40,162 nt of DNA. It comes from a virus. The stretch lies in the IMG/VR virus record IMGVR_UViG_3300032893_000144, positions 1 through 40,162 of that record; one strand, given 5' to 3'. Position numbers and translations under genes: made by a program. Under the pieces are notes generated by a model, which had not been told where the DNA came from, made no database searches, and saw nothing but the letters and a program-made list of their open reading frames with translations. Positions 6,829-15,417 of this stretch are shown here, in pieces. The stretch's first letter is position 1. Every line of letters starts with the position of its first letter.

Positions 6829-8514
6829 CTATTTCTTGCTGCCGATCTTGCTGACCTTGCCTGTGGCGAGCTCCAATTGCTCTTGCCGTTGGGCTGCAGC
6901 TTTCTCGGCCGGCTCGATATTAGTCTTCAACTTCTGCTTGAGCAAGTTGCGCATCGGCACATTCAGCATATCGATCAGTGTCGCGCGGTCGATCGCCTTC
7001 GCTTTGAACAGCGCAAACGCCATGTTCGCCATGTCGATCATGAAAATCGGCGACGACGAGTGCGCATCGACGTGCACCATAAATTCATCGGTGAATTGCT
7101 TGGCAACGAAGTCGATCGCCGGCTGATTCCCCTCGGCCTCGAGCTTGTATACGCGATCGGAGTACTTGCGCATGATCTTCAAGATCAGCGTCGCGAGTTC
7201 CTCGATTTGCCGCTCGATGATGAGCGCGCGCGCCTTCGCTCGAGACGACCCCGCGCGCATCAGCTGCGCTGCGTGACCCTCAGATCGCACTCCGGGCTCC
7301 CCTTTGCCGCTCATGACATCGGAGGTCCCCACCGCATCATCGAACTGCGTGTCGAGGTAGTTCACTTCCGCGAACAGGTCCTCGGGCATCGCCGGCGCCA
7401 TGCGGTCGGCCTTCGATCCGTTCACGCTCGTCACGAGTCCGGTCGGGGAATCGAATGCGGCCTGGATCTCAAGCGGGTCGCCGTTCATGTCGCCACTGAC
7501 GAACGTCGGCGGCTGAGCTTGCAGCGTCATCAGGTGCTGAACCTGCTCCCAGCGAGTGTTCCTCAGCTGCTGAAGCACGATCAGGCGCTCCACGGCCGAC
7601 ATCCCCCAGTAATAGCCGTGCATCGGGAACGGGCAAATCTGCACGAACGGCTGGTCGTGCTCAAGGAAGGTATCGGCGATGGGACGGTCATAAATCGGCA
7701 CGAACGGGTGCGCGACCGTGAAGATGCGCAGGTCCCCGATCTCATCATCGAATACGTACAGCTCGTACATCCTCACCAGCGGCTGCTTGACGGTCGCGAC
7801 GTAACTCAGCTGTGCTCCGATCGACGTGTTGTACTCGCCCTGCGCGCTCGGGAGCGCCGTCGTCGTGATGACCTGGTTGACGCCCTGAGTCTGCTGCTGC
7901 TCATCGCCAGCGTTCTCGATGGCGGCATCTACGACTGCCTTGTAATCCTTGAATCCCGCGACGCGCAGCTGATACTCGAGCTGCGATTTCGTGATGCGGT
8001 ACTCGTGGAAGAACGCCTCCTGGTTGTGCAGTCCGCAGATGTCCTCGCGGTACACGCCGAAGTGATGCGGCTCGATCAGGTCGGTGGCGAGATCCTGCTT
8101 GATCGGCCGCGCCTTGATGTGCATCGTGCCGTACACCAGCGCCCAGCGCACCGCCTCCCCGACTCGGGTGTCGGTTTCGCTCTGGTGCCACGTGTCCATC
8201 ACGGCATCGGTCAGGATCGGCGCGTAGCGCAGCTCGTCGCGGCTGACGTTGCGCGCGATCTCGACGCCGAAGCGCACCGTGTCGGGCGAGTAGAGCATCG
8301 AGCAGGTTTTATCGATGTGGTTCCAGATTTTGTTGACCGTGCCGTACCCCTGCACGTCGCTGGCGACGCCCGTGGCGCCGAGTTGATCGCCGTAGAGGTA
8401 GTACTGCTTGAGCGTTCGATACGACTGCTGGCGCGTCTGCTGGCTCGCCTGGCAGATACTTACGACGTGCTTGACGAATTCGGCGCGCTCGCCCGCGTTA
8501 TCTGGGATTTTCAC
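6829..8514 (-). CDS. Portal protein
   Basis: 561 residues. I place the start at the GTG at 8514 (VKIPDNAGER), two bases downstream of the TAG of the preceding gene and preceded by AAGGA; the frame is open further upstream but there it only shadows that gene. Typical podovirus portal features: N-terminal helices (QTRQQSYRTLKQYYLYG), a central GYYWGMSAVERLIVLQQLRN segment, and helical C-terminal RAGSSRAKARALIIERQIEE. It forms the dodecameric DNA channel and terminase docking site. Two genes separate it from TerL. Confidence 0.8.
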   Translation of the reverse strand: MKIPDNAGERAEFVKHVVSICQASQQTRQQSYRTLKQYYLYGDQLGATGVASDVQGYGTVNKIWNHIDKTCSMLYSPDTVRFGVEIARNVSRDELRYAPILTDAVMDTWHQSETDTRVGEAVRWALVYGTMHIKARPIKQDLATDLIEPHHFGVYREDICGLHNQEAFFHEYRITKSQLEYQLRVAGFKDYKAVVDAAIENAGDEQQQTQGVNQVITTTALPSAQGEYNTSIGAQLSYVATVKQPLVRMYELYVFDDEIGDLRIFTVAHPFVPIYDRPIADTFLEHDQPFVQICPFPMHGYYWGMSAVERLIVLQQLRNTRWEQVQHLMTLQAQPPTFVSGDMNGDPLEIQAAFDSPTGLVTSVNGSKADRMAPAMPEDLFAEVNYLDTQFDDAVGTSDVMSGKGEPGVRSEGHAAQLMRAGSSRAKARALIIERQIEELATLILKIMRKYSDRVYKLEAEGNQPAIDFVAKQFTDEFMVHVDAHSSSPIFMIDMANMAFALFKAKAIDRATLIDMLNVPMRNLLKQKLKTNIEPAEKAAAQRQEQLELATGKVSKIGSKK

Positions 8515-8515
8515 G

Positions 8516-8983
8516 CTAGTCCTTTGGCTTGGCCACGTACAGCGGTCGCGGCGCTGGGAATGCCTGCGGCCCGACCGGAGCTCGCGGGATCTCCCCAAGG
8601 ATGTCGCGGCCAGTCACGGTGCCGAAGTTAGAACCCGCGACGCGCGGAATCTCAGCGCCTGGATTCTGAGAAAACCCAGGCTTGGCGTGCGGCACGGCGC
8701 CCCAGTGCGGCATGGTGTCGGGCGCCTTGAGTTGCTTCATGCGCATCGCTTTCTGCAGCACCGACTCGTTCGCCTTCGGGTCGTTGCGCAGGTCGGTCAA
8801 GCCCGCATCCTCGGCGATGCCCTTCAGCTGCTGATCGATGAATCTCATGTTGCCAGAGCGCCGAAACGCGGGCGCGGTGCGAATTTCCTGTTTCTGCCAC
8901 TCATCTGGGCAGCCATGTTTGCAGCGCTTTTTGGTGCTTTCATAGGGTCCGTGCGCGGCACACACCATCTCAAACGTCGGCAT
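8516..8983 (-). CDS. Conserved phage protein with CxxHG/CxHGC zinc-like motif
   Basis: 155 residues. The ATG at 8983 overlaps the TAA of the previous gene (TAATG). The N-terminus carries CAAHGPYES and KRCKHGCPDE, spaced like a small zinc-binding knuckle; the rest is polar with a Pro-rich end (APVGPQAFPAPRPLY). Found between TerL and portal genes in related phages as I recall, with unknown role. No catalytic residues seen. Confidence 0.55.
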   Translation of the reverse strand: MPTFEMVCAAHGPYESTKKRCKHGCPDEWQKQEIRTAPAFRRSGNMRFIDQQLKGIAEDAGLTDLRNDPKANESVLQKAMRMKQLKAPDTMPHWGAVPHAKPGFSQNPGAEIPRVAGSNFGTVTGRDILGEIPRAPVGPQAFPAPRPLYVAKPKD

Positions 8984-9480
8984 TAAACCGCTCCATAAAG
9001 TAACGCCGTATCCGAACCCAAGTTCATGGTTTCGGATTTGCTTGGCTTAACATCGTTAGATTTTTTGTCGTCGTACACTATGGTTCCGTCAGGCATGACG
9101 AGTTGATCTTTGTCGTTCCACCTCGGCGCTCCTGGTCCTGCCCATTGAGATTCAGCGGAGAAGGTTTCGTGGTACGGAGTTTTCCAGTAATCCGGGTAAT
9201 GGATCTGCTTGTCATTTGGATCGATAGCCGATTTTGCTTTCTGGTCTCCGGCTTGTAGCGCTAGCCAGAACCCCGGCATGTCGTAATCGCCGTATCCTGC
9301 TGCAGCAGCAGCTACATCGTATAGCACGTTATTGGCTTTCAGCCATGCTGAGAATTGCTGTTCCTGAGCCTGGTTCAGTTTTGTGATGTAGCCGCCCTTT
9401 GGGACCTTCGCATACTTTAGGTTGCGCTCATAGTTTTTGAGCGCTTTTGACTTCCAATCGTTTTCGCTGTCGTCTGCCAT
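8983..9480 (-). CDS. Conserved phage hypothetical protein (DYDMPGFW / HETFSAES type)
   Basis: 165 residues, start at the ATG at 9480 preceded by AGGATATT; the open frame upstream is a shadow of TerL. Motifs YGDYDMPGFWLALQ, PDYWKTPYHETFSAES and MPDGTIVYDD match a small protein I have seen in many phage head modules, without known function. Its DNA is noticeably more AT-rich than the flanking TerL and portal genes, suggesting later acquisition. Confidence 0.6.
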   Translation of the reverse strand: MADDSENDWKSKALKNYERNLKYAKVPKGGYITKLNQAQEQQFSAWLKANNVLYDVAAAAAGYGDYDMPGFWLALQAGDQKAKSAIDPNDKQIHYPDYWKTPYHETFSAESQWAGPGAPRWNDKDQLVMPDGTIVYDDKKSNDVKPSKSETMNLGSDTALLYGAV

Positions 9481-9491
9481 AACGCAATATC

Positions 9492-11375
9492 CTACGTCGG
9501 CGGGTGCCGCCTGCCAAACTTCGACACCCCCACCAGTACGGTTTTCTTCGGCGGGGGCGGCGAGCCGGGCGGCACGATCCCAATGCGACTCAAGTAACGC
9601 GCGATGTTCGCGTCCACGATCACTTCGGCGCCCGGCTTCTCGCCCGACTCCTGCTGCGGGCGCGGTTCTTTCCACATCACGCCCTGAGACAGGAGCTGCG
9701 TGCGCAGCTGATCGTTCCAACACATGACCGCGAGCGCTGCGGCCACGACTCGATCGTCGTTCTTGCCATCGGGAGCACCCACCGATCCCGTGTCGTTACG
9801 CCTCACCGAGTGCATCTCGTGCAGCATCGCGGCCGATGCCGGCAGCAGAATCCCGCGCTCGAGATAATCCCGCAGAGCGTTCATCATGCGCTCGCTGATC
9901 TCGGCGGTGGTTTTCGTGTGCAAAAAATTCGTCGGCCCGCCGATCGAGTCGGGGCGACGGAACAAATACTGACGGATCGCGCCGACCACTTGGCGCATGC
10001 CGCCTGAATCAGGCAAACGGCCCGAGGACGCGGCGCGCTTGAGGTTCTGAAACTCCTGCAGCACCGCCGCACCCGGTCCGTTGATCTCTACGTTGACGCA
10101 CGAGCGCACGTAGTAACCGGCGAGATACGCGAACACCCAGGCGGTCGCGTGCGTCGAGATATTGCGATCGGCAAATTCCGCGACCTGTTCAAGGCGGTTG
10201 TACCAGCAGCGCCACACCGAGACGACCGAGAAATCAGAATCAGGATTGCTCGCGTACGCAGGATCGACGCCGAGCACGTACCAGCCATCGGGCGCGGGCT
10301 CCGCCCACATCGTGAGGTTCGCGACCGGCTCACGCGCTGGCGTCAGTGTCGTATCGGAGAAATTCTGACCGCACTCGACGCGGTAGTGCTTGGCGTGTTT
10401 GTGACGTGCCTTGACGATTTTCTTCGCATCGAACAACGTGCGCGAGCGGAAAAACGCCGAGCCTGTCGAGATAAATGCATCCTCCTCCCGATGCGGAAAT
10501 TCCTGCTGTAGCTGCGCGGCGTCGGTGATCTTCTCAGCGCCCATCCATCGATACCACGCCCACTGGCAGTCGTTGATTTCCTCGCCGTAGCGCGTCAACA
10601 CATCGCGCGTGATCGCGGTCTCCTCGCGCGTCATGTGCCCTTTCGGTCCCCAGTAGTGCGCGTACATCTTGGAGTCGCGAGGCAATCCGTAGTAATCGTT
10701 CGCCCACCATGAGATGAAAATCGTTTTGACGGACATGGAGTTTTGCGCTTCGTCCCACATGTCCTTGAACCAATTCTCGCCGTTTGCAGTGGATTCCCAG
10801 TGGAAGAACCGCAGCGGATTCACCTGCGCGAACGAGGCGCGCAGCGCGTCTACTCCGGTGTCGTCCCCCCAGAATGCGACTTCCGTCGAGTGGCACTGGA
10901 TGAGCGCGCCAGATCGGCCCAGGCGCGACGAGCCCGACGCGCGTGAGCGCGTACCAGCCACCAGAAAACGTAACCGAGAGCCGTTGTCAAACACCAGTTG
11001 ATCGCGGTTGTCGTCCACGACTTCTCGTTGCCACTCATCATCGAGCCCAGATCGGTAGAGCGCGAGCGTCGTGCGAAACTGATTGCGTGAGGCTTCATCG
11101 TGCGTCACCAGTGCGCCGTTGACCGCGGGGTGTGAGTACGCGTTGTAGAGATCGATCGCGAGCGACATCGTGGAAATTCCGAGCTGCCGGGATTTCAGCG
11201 TAATAAACTCGTGTACGCCTTCCTTCAGTCCCTCGCGAATTTTCTGCAGCAGGATGAACTGCGAGCCGAGCAAACACTCACCGAGTGATGTAAGCCCGCG
11301 CTCCTTAGAATCGATTTGCAGCGCCTTGGTGAAGTAGTAGAAGTCCGACTCCGGCAGTAGTTCCTCGTCAGCCAT
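9492..11375 (-). CDS. Terminase large subunit
   Basis: 627 residues. Start is the ATG at 11375, which overlaps the stop of the PASTA gene (TGATG). ATPase: Walker A-like KSRQLGIST at 61-69 and Walker B-like region ending HSTEVAFW with Glu165. Nuclease: VLGVDPAY with Asp371, VNVEINGP with Glu430 and GKNDDRVV with Asp540/541, an RNase H-like metal set. It packages DNA into the prohead through the portal. No small terminase is recognisable next to it. Confidence 0.92.
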   Translation of the reverse strand: MADEELLPESDFYYFTKALQIDSKERGLTSLGECLLGSQFILLQKIREGLKEGVHEFITLKSRQLGISTMSLAIDLYNAYSHPAVNGALVTHDEASRNQFRTTLALYRSGLDDEWQREVVDDNRDQLVFDNGSRLRFLVAGTRSRASGSSRLGRSGALIQCHSTEVAFWGDDTGVDALRASFAQVNPLRFFHWESTANGENWFKDMWDEAQNSMSVKTIFISWWANDYYGLPRDSKMYAHYWGPKGHMTREETAITRDVLTRYGEEINDCQWAWYRWMGAEKITDAAQLQQEFPHREEDAFISTGSAFFRSRTLFDAKKIVKARHKHAKHYRVECGQNFSDTTLTPAREPVANLTMWAEPAPDGWYVLGVDPAYASNPDSDFSVVSVWRCWYNRLEQVAEFADRNISTHATAWVFAYLAGYYVRSCVNVEINGPGAAVLQEFQNLKRAASSGRLPDSGGMRQVVGAIRQYLFRRPDSIGGPTNFLHTKTTAEISERMMNALRDYLERGILLPASAAMLHEMHSVRRNDTGSVGAPDGKNDDRVVAAALAVMCWNDQLRTQLLSQGVMWKEPRPQQESGEKPGAEVIVDANIARYLSRIGIVPPGSPPPPKKTVLVGVSKFGRRHPPT

Positions 11376-12430
11376 CAGTGCACCAGCGGGACGGTCTGCG
11401 TCGTGTTGATGATGTTTGTTTGCGCCGGACCCGAGCACACCGTGAGTGTCACGCCGGTGTATAGCTGCTTGTTTGTTCCGCCCGCTGGGGTCTGCGCCGT
11501 CACGCTCGCGATCGGCTGATTGCCGATGACCCAGTGCACGGCCTGCACGTTCAGTTTCGCATCGACTATTTTTGCAATCGCATCGATCAGTGATTTGCCA
11601 ACAACATTCGGCACGTTGGTCGTGACGCTCGGATTCGGCGGCCCCATCGACACGGTGAGTTGCACGCCTTGCGACTGGTACTGCTGCTGAGTCCCGGCTG
11701 CGGGCAGCTGACCGATCACGTAGTTCCACGGCACAGTGCTCGAGTACTGGTAGTTGAATACCGGGTTCACCACAAACCCATCGTTCGAGAGGATCTGCAG
11801 CGCCTGCCCGAGCGTGAAGCCTTGGAAGCCAGCGCCGGTCGAGATGACGAGCGCGATCGACGCAGAGCCCTGCGCGACAACAGTTCCTGGAGCCACTGAC
11901 TGTGAAATCACATCGCCCGTTGGTACGGTCGTCGAAGTCGCCGTGCTGAGCGTCACGAGGAAGCCAGAGAGCTGCGTGAGCGCGGTGGCCTGCGGCAGTC
12001 CAACCACGTTCGGCGTGACGAGGTAGGCGACGACACTCAGCAGCACCGTCGTGCCGACGCTGACCGATACTCCGGCGAGCGGGGACTGGCTCACTACGGT
12101 ATCCGGGCTCCCGCCCGCCACGACGACGAAGGTGACTTGCGGGATGAGGCCGATGCTGGTGAGCGCAAATATCGCATTCGACTCGGCAAGTCCGATGACA
12201 TCTGGCACGACGACCGGCGTCGGGATCGTCGCCTCCTCAAGCAGGAAACGAATCTTCGGTACGATCGAGTGCCGCCGCTTGACAGGAGGTGGCGGACCGG
12301 GGCGAGCGATGAGGCGGACGAGATTTGCCGGTGGGCCCGGAACAAATACCGTCGTGAACAGGATCAGCAGCCGATACCGTACATCGGCTTTCTGCACCAC
12401 ATAGGGCGCGCCCGTGACAACGTGTGCCAC
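11375..12430 (-). CDS. PASTA-repeat protein (four repeats), probable virion protein
   Basis: 351 residues, GTG start with AAGG upstream. Repeats: 75-134 (VPDVIGLAESNAIFALTSIG ... VGTTVLLSVV), 139-198 (TPNVVGLPQATALTQL ... ASIALVIS), a degenerate one at 204-262 (GFTLGQALQILSNDGF ... VQLTVSMG), and 273-334 (VPNVVGKSLIDAIAKIVDAK ... GVTLTVCSG). Residues 1-70 are a separate Pro-rich N-terminal part with a hydrophobic run (RYRLLILFTTVFV). PASTA domains bind peptidoglycan stem peptides or beta-lactams in bacterial Ser/Thr kinases and PBPs. In a phage this suggests cell-wall binding or a structural rod. Coupled to TerL by TGATG. Confidence 0.75.
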   Translation of the reverse strand: MAHVVTGAPYVVQKADVRYRLLILFTTVFVPGPPANLVRLIARPGPPPPVKRRHSIVPKIRFLLEEATIPTPVVVPDVIGLAESNAIFALTSIGLIPQVTFVVVAGGSPDTVVSQSPLAGVSVSVGTTVLLSVVAYLVTPNVVGLPQATALTQLSGFLVTLSTATSTTVPTGDVISQSVAPGTVVAQGSASIALVISTGAGFQGFTLGQALQILSNDGFVVNPVFNYQYSSTVPWNYVIGQLPAAGTQQQYQSQGVQLTVSMGPPNPSVTTNVPNVVGKSLIDAIAKIVDAKLNVQAVHWVIGNQPIASVTAQTPAGGTNKQLYTGVTLTVCSGPAQTNIINTTQTVPLVH

Positions 12431-12440
12431 GGCTTAAACC

Positions 12441-12902
12441 TTAACGCAGTTCGGTCAGCTTGAAGCGCACCGACACATTCAGCGTGGAGCCGAACGCCGC
12501 GGGCACGCGCAGTACGAGGAAGCTAGAAACCTTGATCAGTACGCCCCCTGGCGTCCAGTCGTACTCAAGAGGCGCCGCGACGTTCCACTGCTGCGAGCCG
12601 AATACGGCGCTCGTTGATCCCTGAGTCGTAAGCGCACTCGTGACGGTCGTCGCCGCGGCGCCTGACTGAGCATTCAGCGGGTTGATGACCGGGGAGCCGG
12701 TGGTGCTCGAGCTCGTACCCGAGAGTGTCGCCATGTACACGCGCATGATCGCCTGCGTGGTGGTGGCTGCGGTGACTTCCAGATACTGCAGCAGCACGGG
12801 GACCGATGCGGTCGTTGCGAACTGGATGATATCGATCGCGCTGTTGGCGAGCTGTACGTTTTCGTACCCGCCTTCGTAATCCTGACCGACGACGCAATAC
12901 AT
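12441..12902 (-). CDS. Beta-rich virion-associated protein, unknown function
   Basis: 153 residues starting MYCVVGQDYEGGYENV, with AGGGAGA about 7 bases before the ATG. Ser/Thr/Ala-rich with alternating hydrophobic residues, ending in LNVSVRFKLTELR; looks like a jelly-roll or decoration-type fold. The neighbouring upstream genes have the same composition. I recall similar unnamed proteins in phage structural modules. No enzyme motif. Confidence 0.55.
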   Translation of the reverse strand: MYCVVGQDYEGGYENVQLANSAIDIIQFATTASVPVLLQYLEVTAATTTQAIMRVYMATLSGTSSSTTGSPVINPLNAQSGAAATTVTSALTTQGSTSAVFGSQQWNVAAPLEYDWTPGGVLIKVSSFLVLRVPAAFGSTLNVSVRFKLTELR

Positions 12903-12914
12903 GAGACTTTCTCC

Positions 12915-13649
12915 CTATCGATGGATGGCGACCGGAACCACGATACTACGCTTTTTCACCCCGCGCGGTCGCGCGGCGGGCAGCGCCGGCGCCTTGTAGC
13001 CGGCCAGAATGTTGCCGAACCAATCGGGCGATGCCTGATCGCCCCACGCGACGGTCCCGGCAGCGGACGATGACACCGCGTAACAAAACCCGCTCGGCGG
13101 ATAGGACGAGCCCCCAGTCGAGACGGCGAGCCCTGTATAGCCGGCCACCGCTGGGTAACTCCCTGGGTTGTTCCCCGTGATCGTGAGCTGGCAGACGTTG
13201 AACTGCACGTCGTTCTGCGCGCCGGTCGGCGCCGCTCCCGTCAGGCTCGGGTGTGCGGTGTTCGATGTCTGGCTGTTACTACCGAGCAAATAATCGAACG
13301 GGCACAGCCCCTGCAGCTCGAAGGCCATCAGGTACATGTTCACGTTCGGGCTGGTGTTGCCTGGGTTGATGGTGATGTCGTGCGTCCCCGATGCGGTTCC
13401 GACGACCGAGTAGAATCCGAGCGTGAATTGGAACGCCCAGTTGTACTGCACATCGGTCGTCATGTAATCGCTCTCGGCGTTGTCGTAGAACGAGGCGGGG
13501 TTATAGTTGTTCCCCGCTGTGTCCACGTACGTGTACGCGACAACCAGAGTGTTACCAGACCCGAGCGACCACGCGGTGGTGTAGTCGAAATTCCCCGTCT
13601 CGCCCGTGAAGGTCTGTAGCGTCGAGGAATTGACGAACGGGTAGCTCAC
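12915..13649 (-). CDS. Beta-rich structural/tail protein, unknown function
   Basis: 244 residues; GTG start overlapping the preceding stop (GTGA). Aromatic, Asn/Ser/Thr/Gly-rich beta sequence such as MTTDVQYNWAFQFTLGFYSV, with a short basic tail (RPRGVKKRSIVVPVAIHR). Resembles fiber or adhesin parts. It is translationally coupled to the FN3/glycosidase-like gene, suggesting that the two proteins work in one structure. Function unknown. Confidence 0.55.
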   Translation of the reverse strand: MSYPFVNSSTLQTFTGETGNFDYTTAWSLGSGNTLVVAYTYVDTAGNNYNPASFYDNAESDYMTTDVQYNWAFQFTLGFYSVVGTASGTHDITINPGNTSPNVNMYLMAFELQGLCPFDYLLGSNSQTSNTAHPSLTGAAPTGAQNDVQFNVCQLTITGNNPGSYPAVAGYTGLAVSTGGSSYPPSGFCYAVSSSAAGTVAWGDQASPDWFGNILAGYKAPALPAARPRGVKKRSIVVPVAIHR

Positions 13650-15157
13650 GGATAGTTCAGCGGGTAGCTCGTGAGCGCCACGGCGTTGGCGGGGTTATTC
13701 GCCTTGTCGCCGAGCTGACCGGAGCCGGGAGAACCCCACTGCATGGGGCTATGAGCGTTGCCCGTAGTTCCATCGTAGGGGTTGTAGAACGGCCCAAACC
13801 CGTCGCTCATGTTGGTCCAAACAAGATGCGTGCCGGAGTAGGTCAGGTTGCAGGCTTGCAGACAGTCCTCGAACGTATAGCCGAATTTATCCCCCGCGCC
13901 GATGTCGCCATCTTCAACATCGCAGTAGAACGTCGAGTGGTGCGCGTTCGATGAGTAGTCCGGTCCCGGCGTCCATGAGCTCCCCGGAACAACAATCGCC
14001 TTATACGCCGACACCCCGAACGGAATCGAGGAGCCGCCGTGCTGCGTGGTCGAGTACCCCCACGTGTCTGACGTGCCGCACATCACGCGGACAGCAAACA
14101 AATCCGTGAACCACTGCTGCGAGTTCGTCGGCGTCAGGAGCCACGTCTGCTGGTACCAGACGTTTGTTTTGCTCGCCGCGGGGATCACCTGCGTCGCAAA
14201 CATCGACGTGAGATTATTCTTCCAGGTGTTCTCATCGAAGTCCGGCGCGGGCGACACCGAGCCGATGTCCCAGTTGTTCTCTTGGAACACGAGGCCTTCA
14301 AAATTCGGATCATCGTTCAGACTCATCCCGGTATCAGGATTTATGTCGCTCAACATATGCGCGAGCATCTTGCCCCACTCGGTCGCGACTGCAGATCTGT
14401 GGAAACACGCCGCCGAGCCGTTGCCGCTGTAGATCCACCACCCGTAGCTGCCGCCGAGCGGACTCGATCCGTACGCGCTCGAGTTCAAAATATACGAGGG
14501 CATGTCGGGCGGCTCGTTGCCGTTGAACCTGTTGCTCATGATGCAAACAATCAGGTGCTTACCTTCTGGGTGCGCCGCGCTGGTCATCGCCTTCAAGGCC
14601 GCAAGCGTCGCGTACACCGCCCCGAAGTCATACACGCCGCTCGCCTGCTGAACCGCCCCCCACGTGAGGTACATCTTGTAGCCGTTCACGTTCTGGAATC
14701 CCGCGAGCTGCGTGAGCTCAGCGGCGCTCGTCGTGCGCCCCGATGTGCTCGGGCCCGGTCCGCTCGTGATGAAATTCCCTGAGCCCATCCAGTGACCGGG
14801 ATTCCACTTCACGTGCGTCCCGGCCGCCGCTGCCGTCGTCGCCGTGGTGCCCGTCGCCCCCGAGTTACCCAGCGCGAACGCCGTCACGTACGCCTGGTAC
14901 CAGTACTGCGTGGACGCTGATAGCCCCGTGTCGTGATACACGGGCGGGGCGGGCGTGAGAAACGTCTGTATCGTCGTCCAGGGACCTGCGGGCCCCACCG
15001 CCGAGCGCTGCAGCGTCATCGAGACGAACGCAACGCTCCCCGACCAGTGCGCCGTCAGGTCGATCTCGCTACTCGTCGGCGTCCCCGTCACCACCAGCGT
15101 CGGGCTCGCCACCGGAGCGACCGCCGTCGTGCGGTTTATGAGACGGCGGCGTTTCAC
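13646..15157 (-). CDS. FN3 domain plus putative TIM-barrel glycosidase, depolymerase candidate
   Basis: 503 residues, GTG start two bases after the stop of a mini-gene. Residues 17-110 have the pattern of a fibronectin type III domain (LTAHWSG ... YHDTGLSASTQYWYQAYVTA). Residues 115-500 alternate strands and helices like a glycoside hydrolase barrel: YKMYLTWGAVQQASGVYDF (160-178), KHLIVCIMSN (200-209), FEGLVFQENNWD with Glu293, and STFYCDVEDGD with Glu415 as possible acid/base and nucleophile. Likely a virion-bound polysaccharide-degrading or binding protein. The glycosidase call is inference from layout of strands and acids. Confidence 0.5.
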   Translation of the reverse strand: MKRRRLINRTTAVAPVASPTLVVTGTPTSSEIDLTAHWSGSVAFVSMTLQRSAVGPAGPWTTIQTFLTPAPPVYHDTGLSASTQYWYQAYVTAFALGNSGATGTTATTAAAAGTHVKWNPGHWMGSGNFITSGPGPSTSGRTTSAAELTQLAGFQNVNGYKMYLTWGAVQQASGVYDFGAVYATLAALKAMTSAAHPEGKHLIVCIMSNRFNGNEPPDMPSYILNSSAYGSSPLGGSYGWWIYSGNGSAACFHRSAVATEWGKMLAHMLSDINPDTGMSLNDDPNFEGLVFQENNWDIGSVSPAPDFDENTWKNNLTSMFATQVIPAASKTNVWYQQTWLLTPTNSQQWFTDLFAVRVMCGTSDTWGYSTTQHGGSSIPFGVSAYKAIVVPGSSWTPGPDYSSNAHHSTFYCDVEDGDIGAGDKFGYTFEDCLQACNLTYSGTHLVWTNMSDGFGPFYNPYDGTTGNAHSPMQWGSPGSGQLGDKANNPANAVALTSYPLNYP

Positions 15158-15158
15158 C

Positions 15159-15269
15159 TCACGACACCAGCCACAGCAGCAGCGCGAACACCGCGAGCGC
15201 CACCGTGCACACGGCGCCCGCCATCAGCGCCACCCGCATCGCATCCGTGAACGCTTCCACCTCAGTCAC
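15159..15269 (-). CDS. 36-residue single-pass membrane mini-protein
   Basis: GTG at 15269 (MTEVEAFTDAMRV) to TGA at 15159. Residues 9-36 are a continuous hydrophobic helix (ALMAGAVCTVALAVFALLLW then LVS). The start overlaps the end of the 51-residue gene by 8 bases and the stop is 2 bases from the GTG of the FN3 gene, so it sits in a continuous translational chain. Too short for most gene callers. Function unknown; a small holin-like or membrane accessory role is possible. Confidence 0.5.
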   Translation of the reverse strand: MTEVEAFTDAMRVALMAGAVCTVALAVFALLLWLVS

Positions 15270-15417
15270 TCACCGGGCACGCCACCCCCGGAACCGTCAG
15301 CACCACCCCGTCCGCGTACTTACACACGCTCTGCACAATCTGCCCGCCCGTCGGACTCGGCAAAATCTGCAAACTCGATGCGATCAGGGCGGCAATGACA
15401 ACGGCAAAGTGACGCAT
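15262..15417 (-). CDS. 51-residue putative secreted peptide with two cysteines
   Basis: ATG at 15417 to TGA at 15262, preceded by GGGAGGGA with seven-base spacing, one of the clearest ribosome sites in the region. The N-terminus MRHFAVVIAALIASSLQ looks like a signal peptide; the remainder is short and contains Cys32 and Cys47, which could form a disulfide in the periplasm. Overlaps the 3' end of the HNH gene by 34 bases, supporting the view that the endonuclease was inserted upstream. Function unknown. Confidence 0.55.
   Translation of the reverse strand: MRHFAVVIAALIASSLQILPSPTGGQIVQSVCKYADGVVLTVPGVACPVSD

Noticed and set aside
6877-8631. 584-codon open frame on the plus strand opposite the portal gene
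   Set aside because: It lies wholly antisense to the portal, is Arg/His/Val/Asp-rich as expected for an opposite-strand shadow in GC-rich DNA, and has no ribosome site or phage domain.
9492-11729. Terminase frame extended upstream to 11729
   Set aside because: The extra 118 codons overlap the PASTA gene in another frame and are Arg/Asp/Ser-rich nonsense; the ATG at 11375 is coupled to the PASTA stop.
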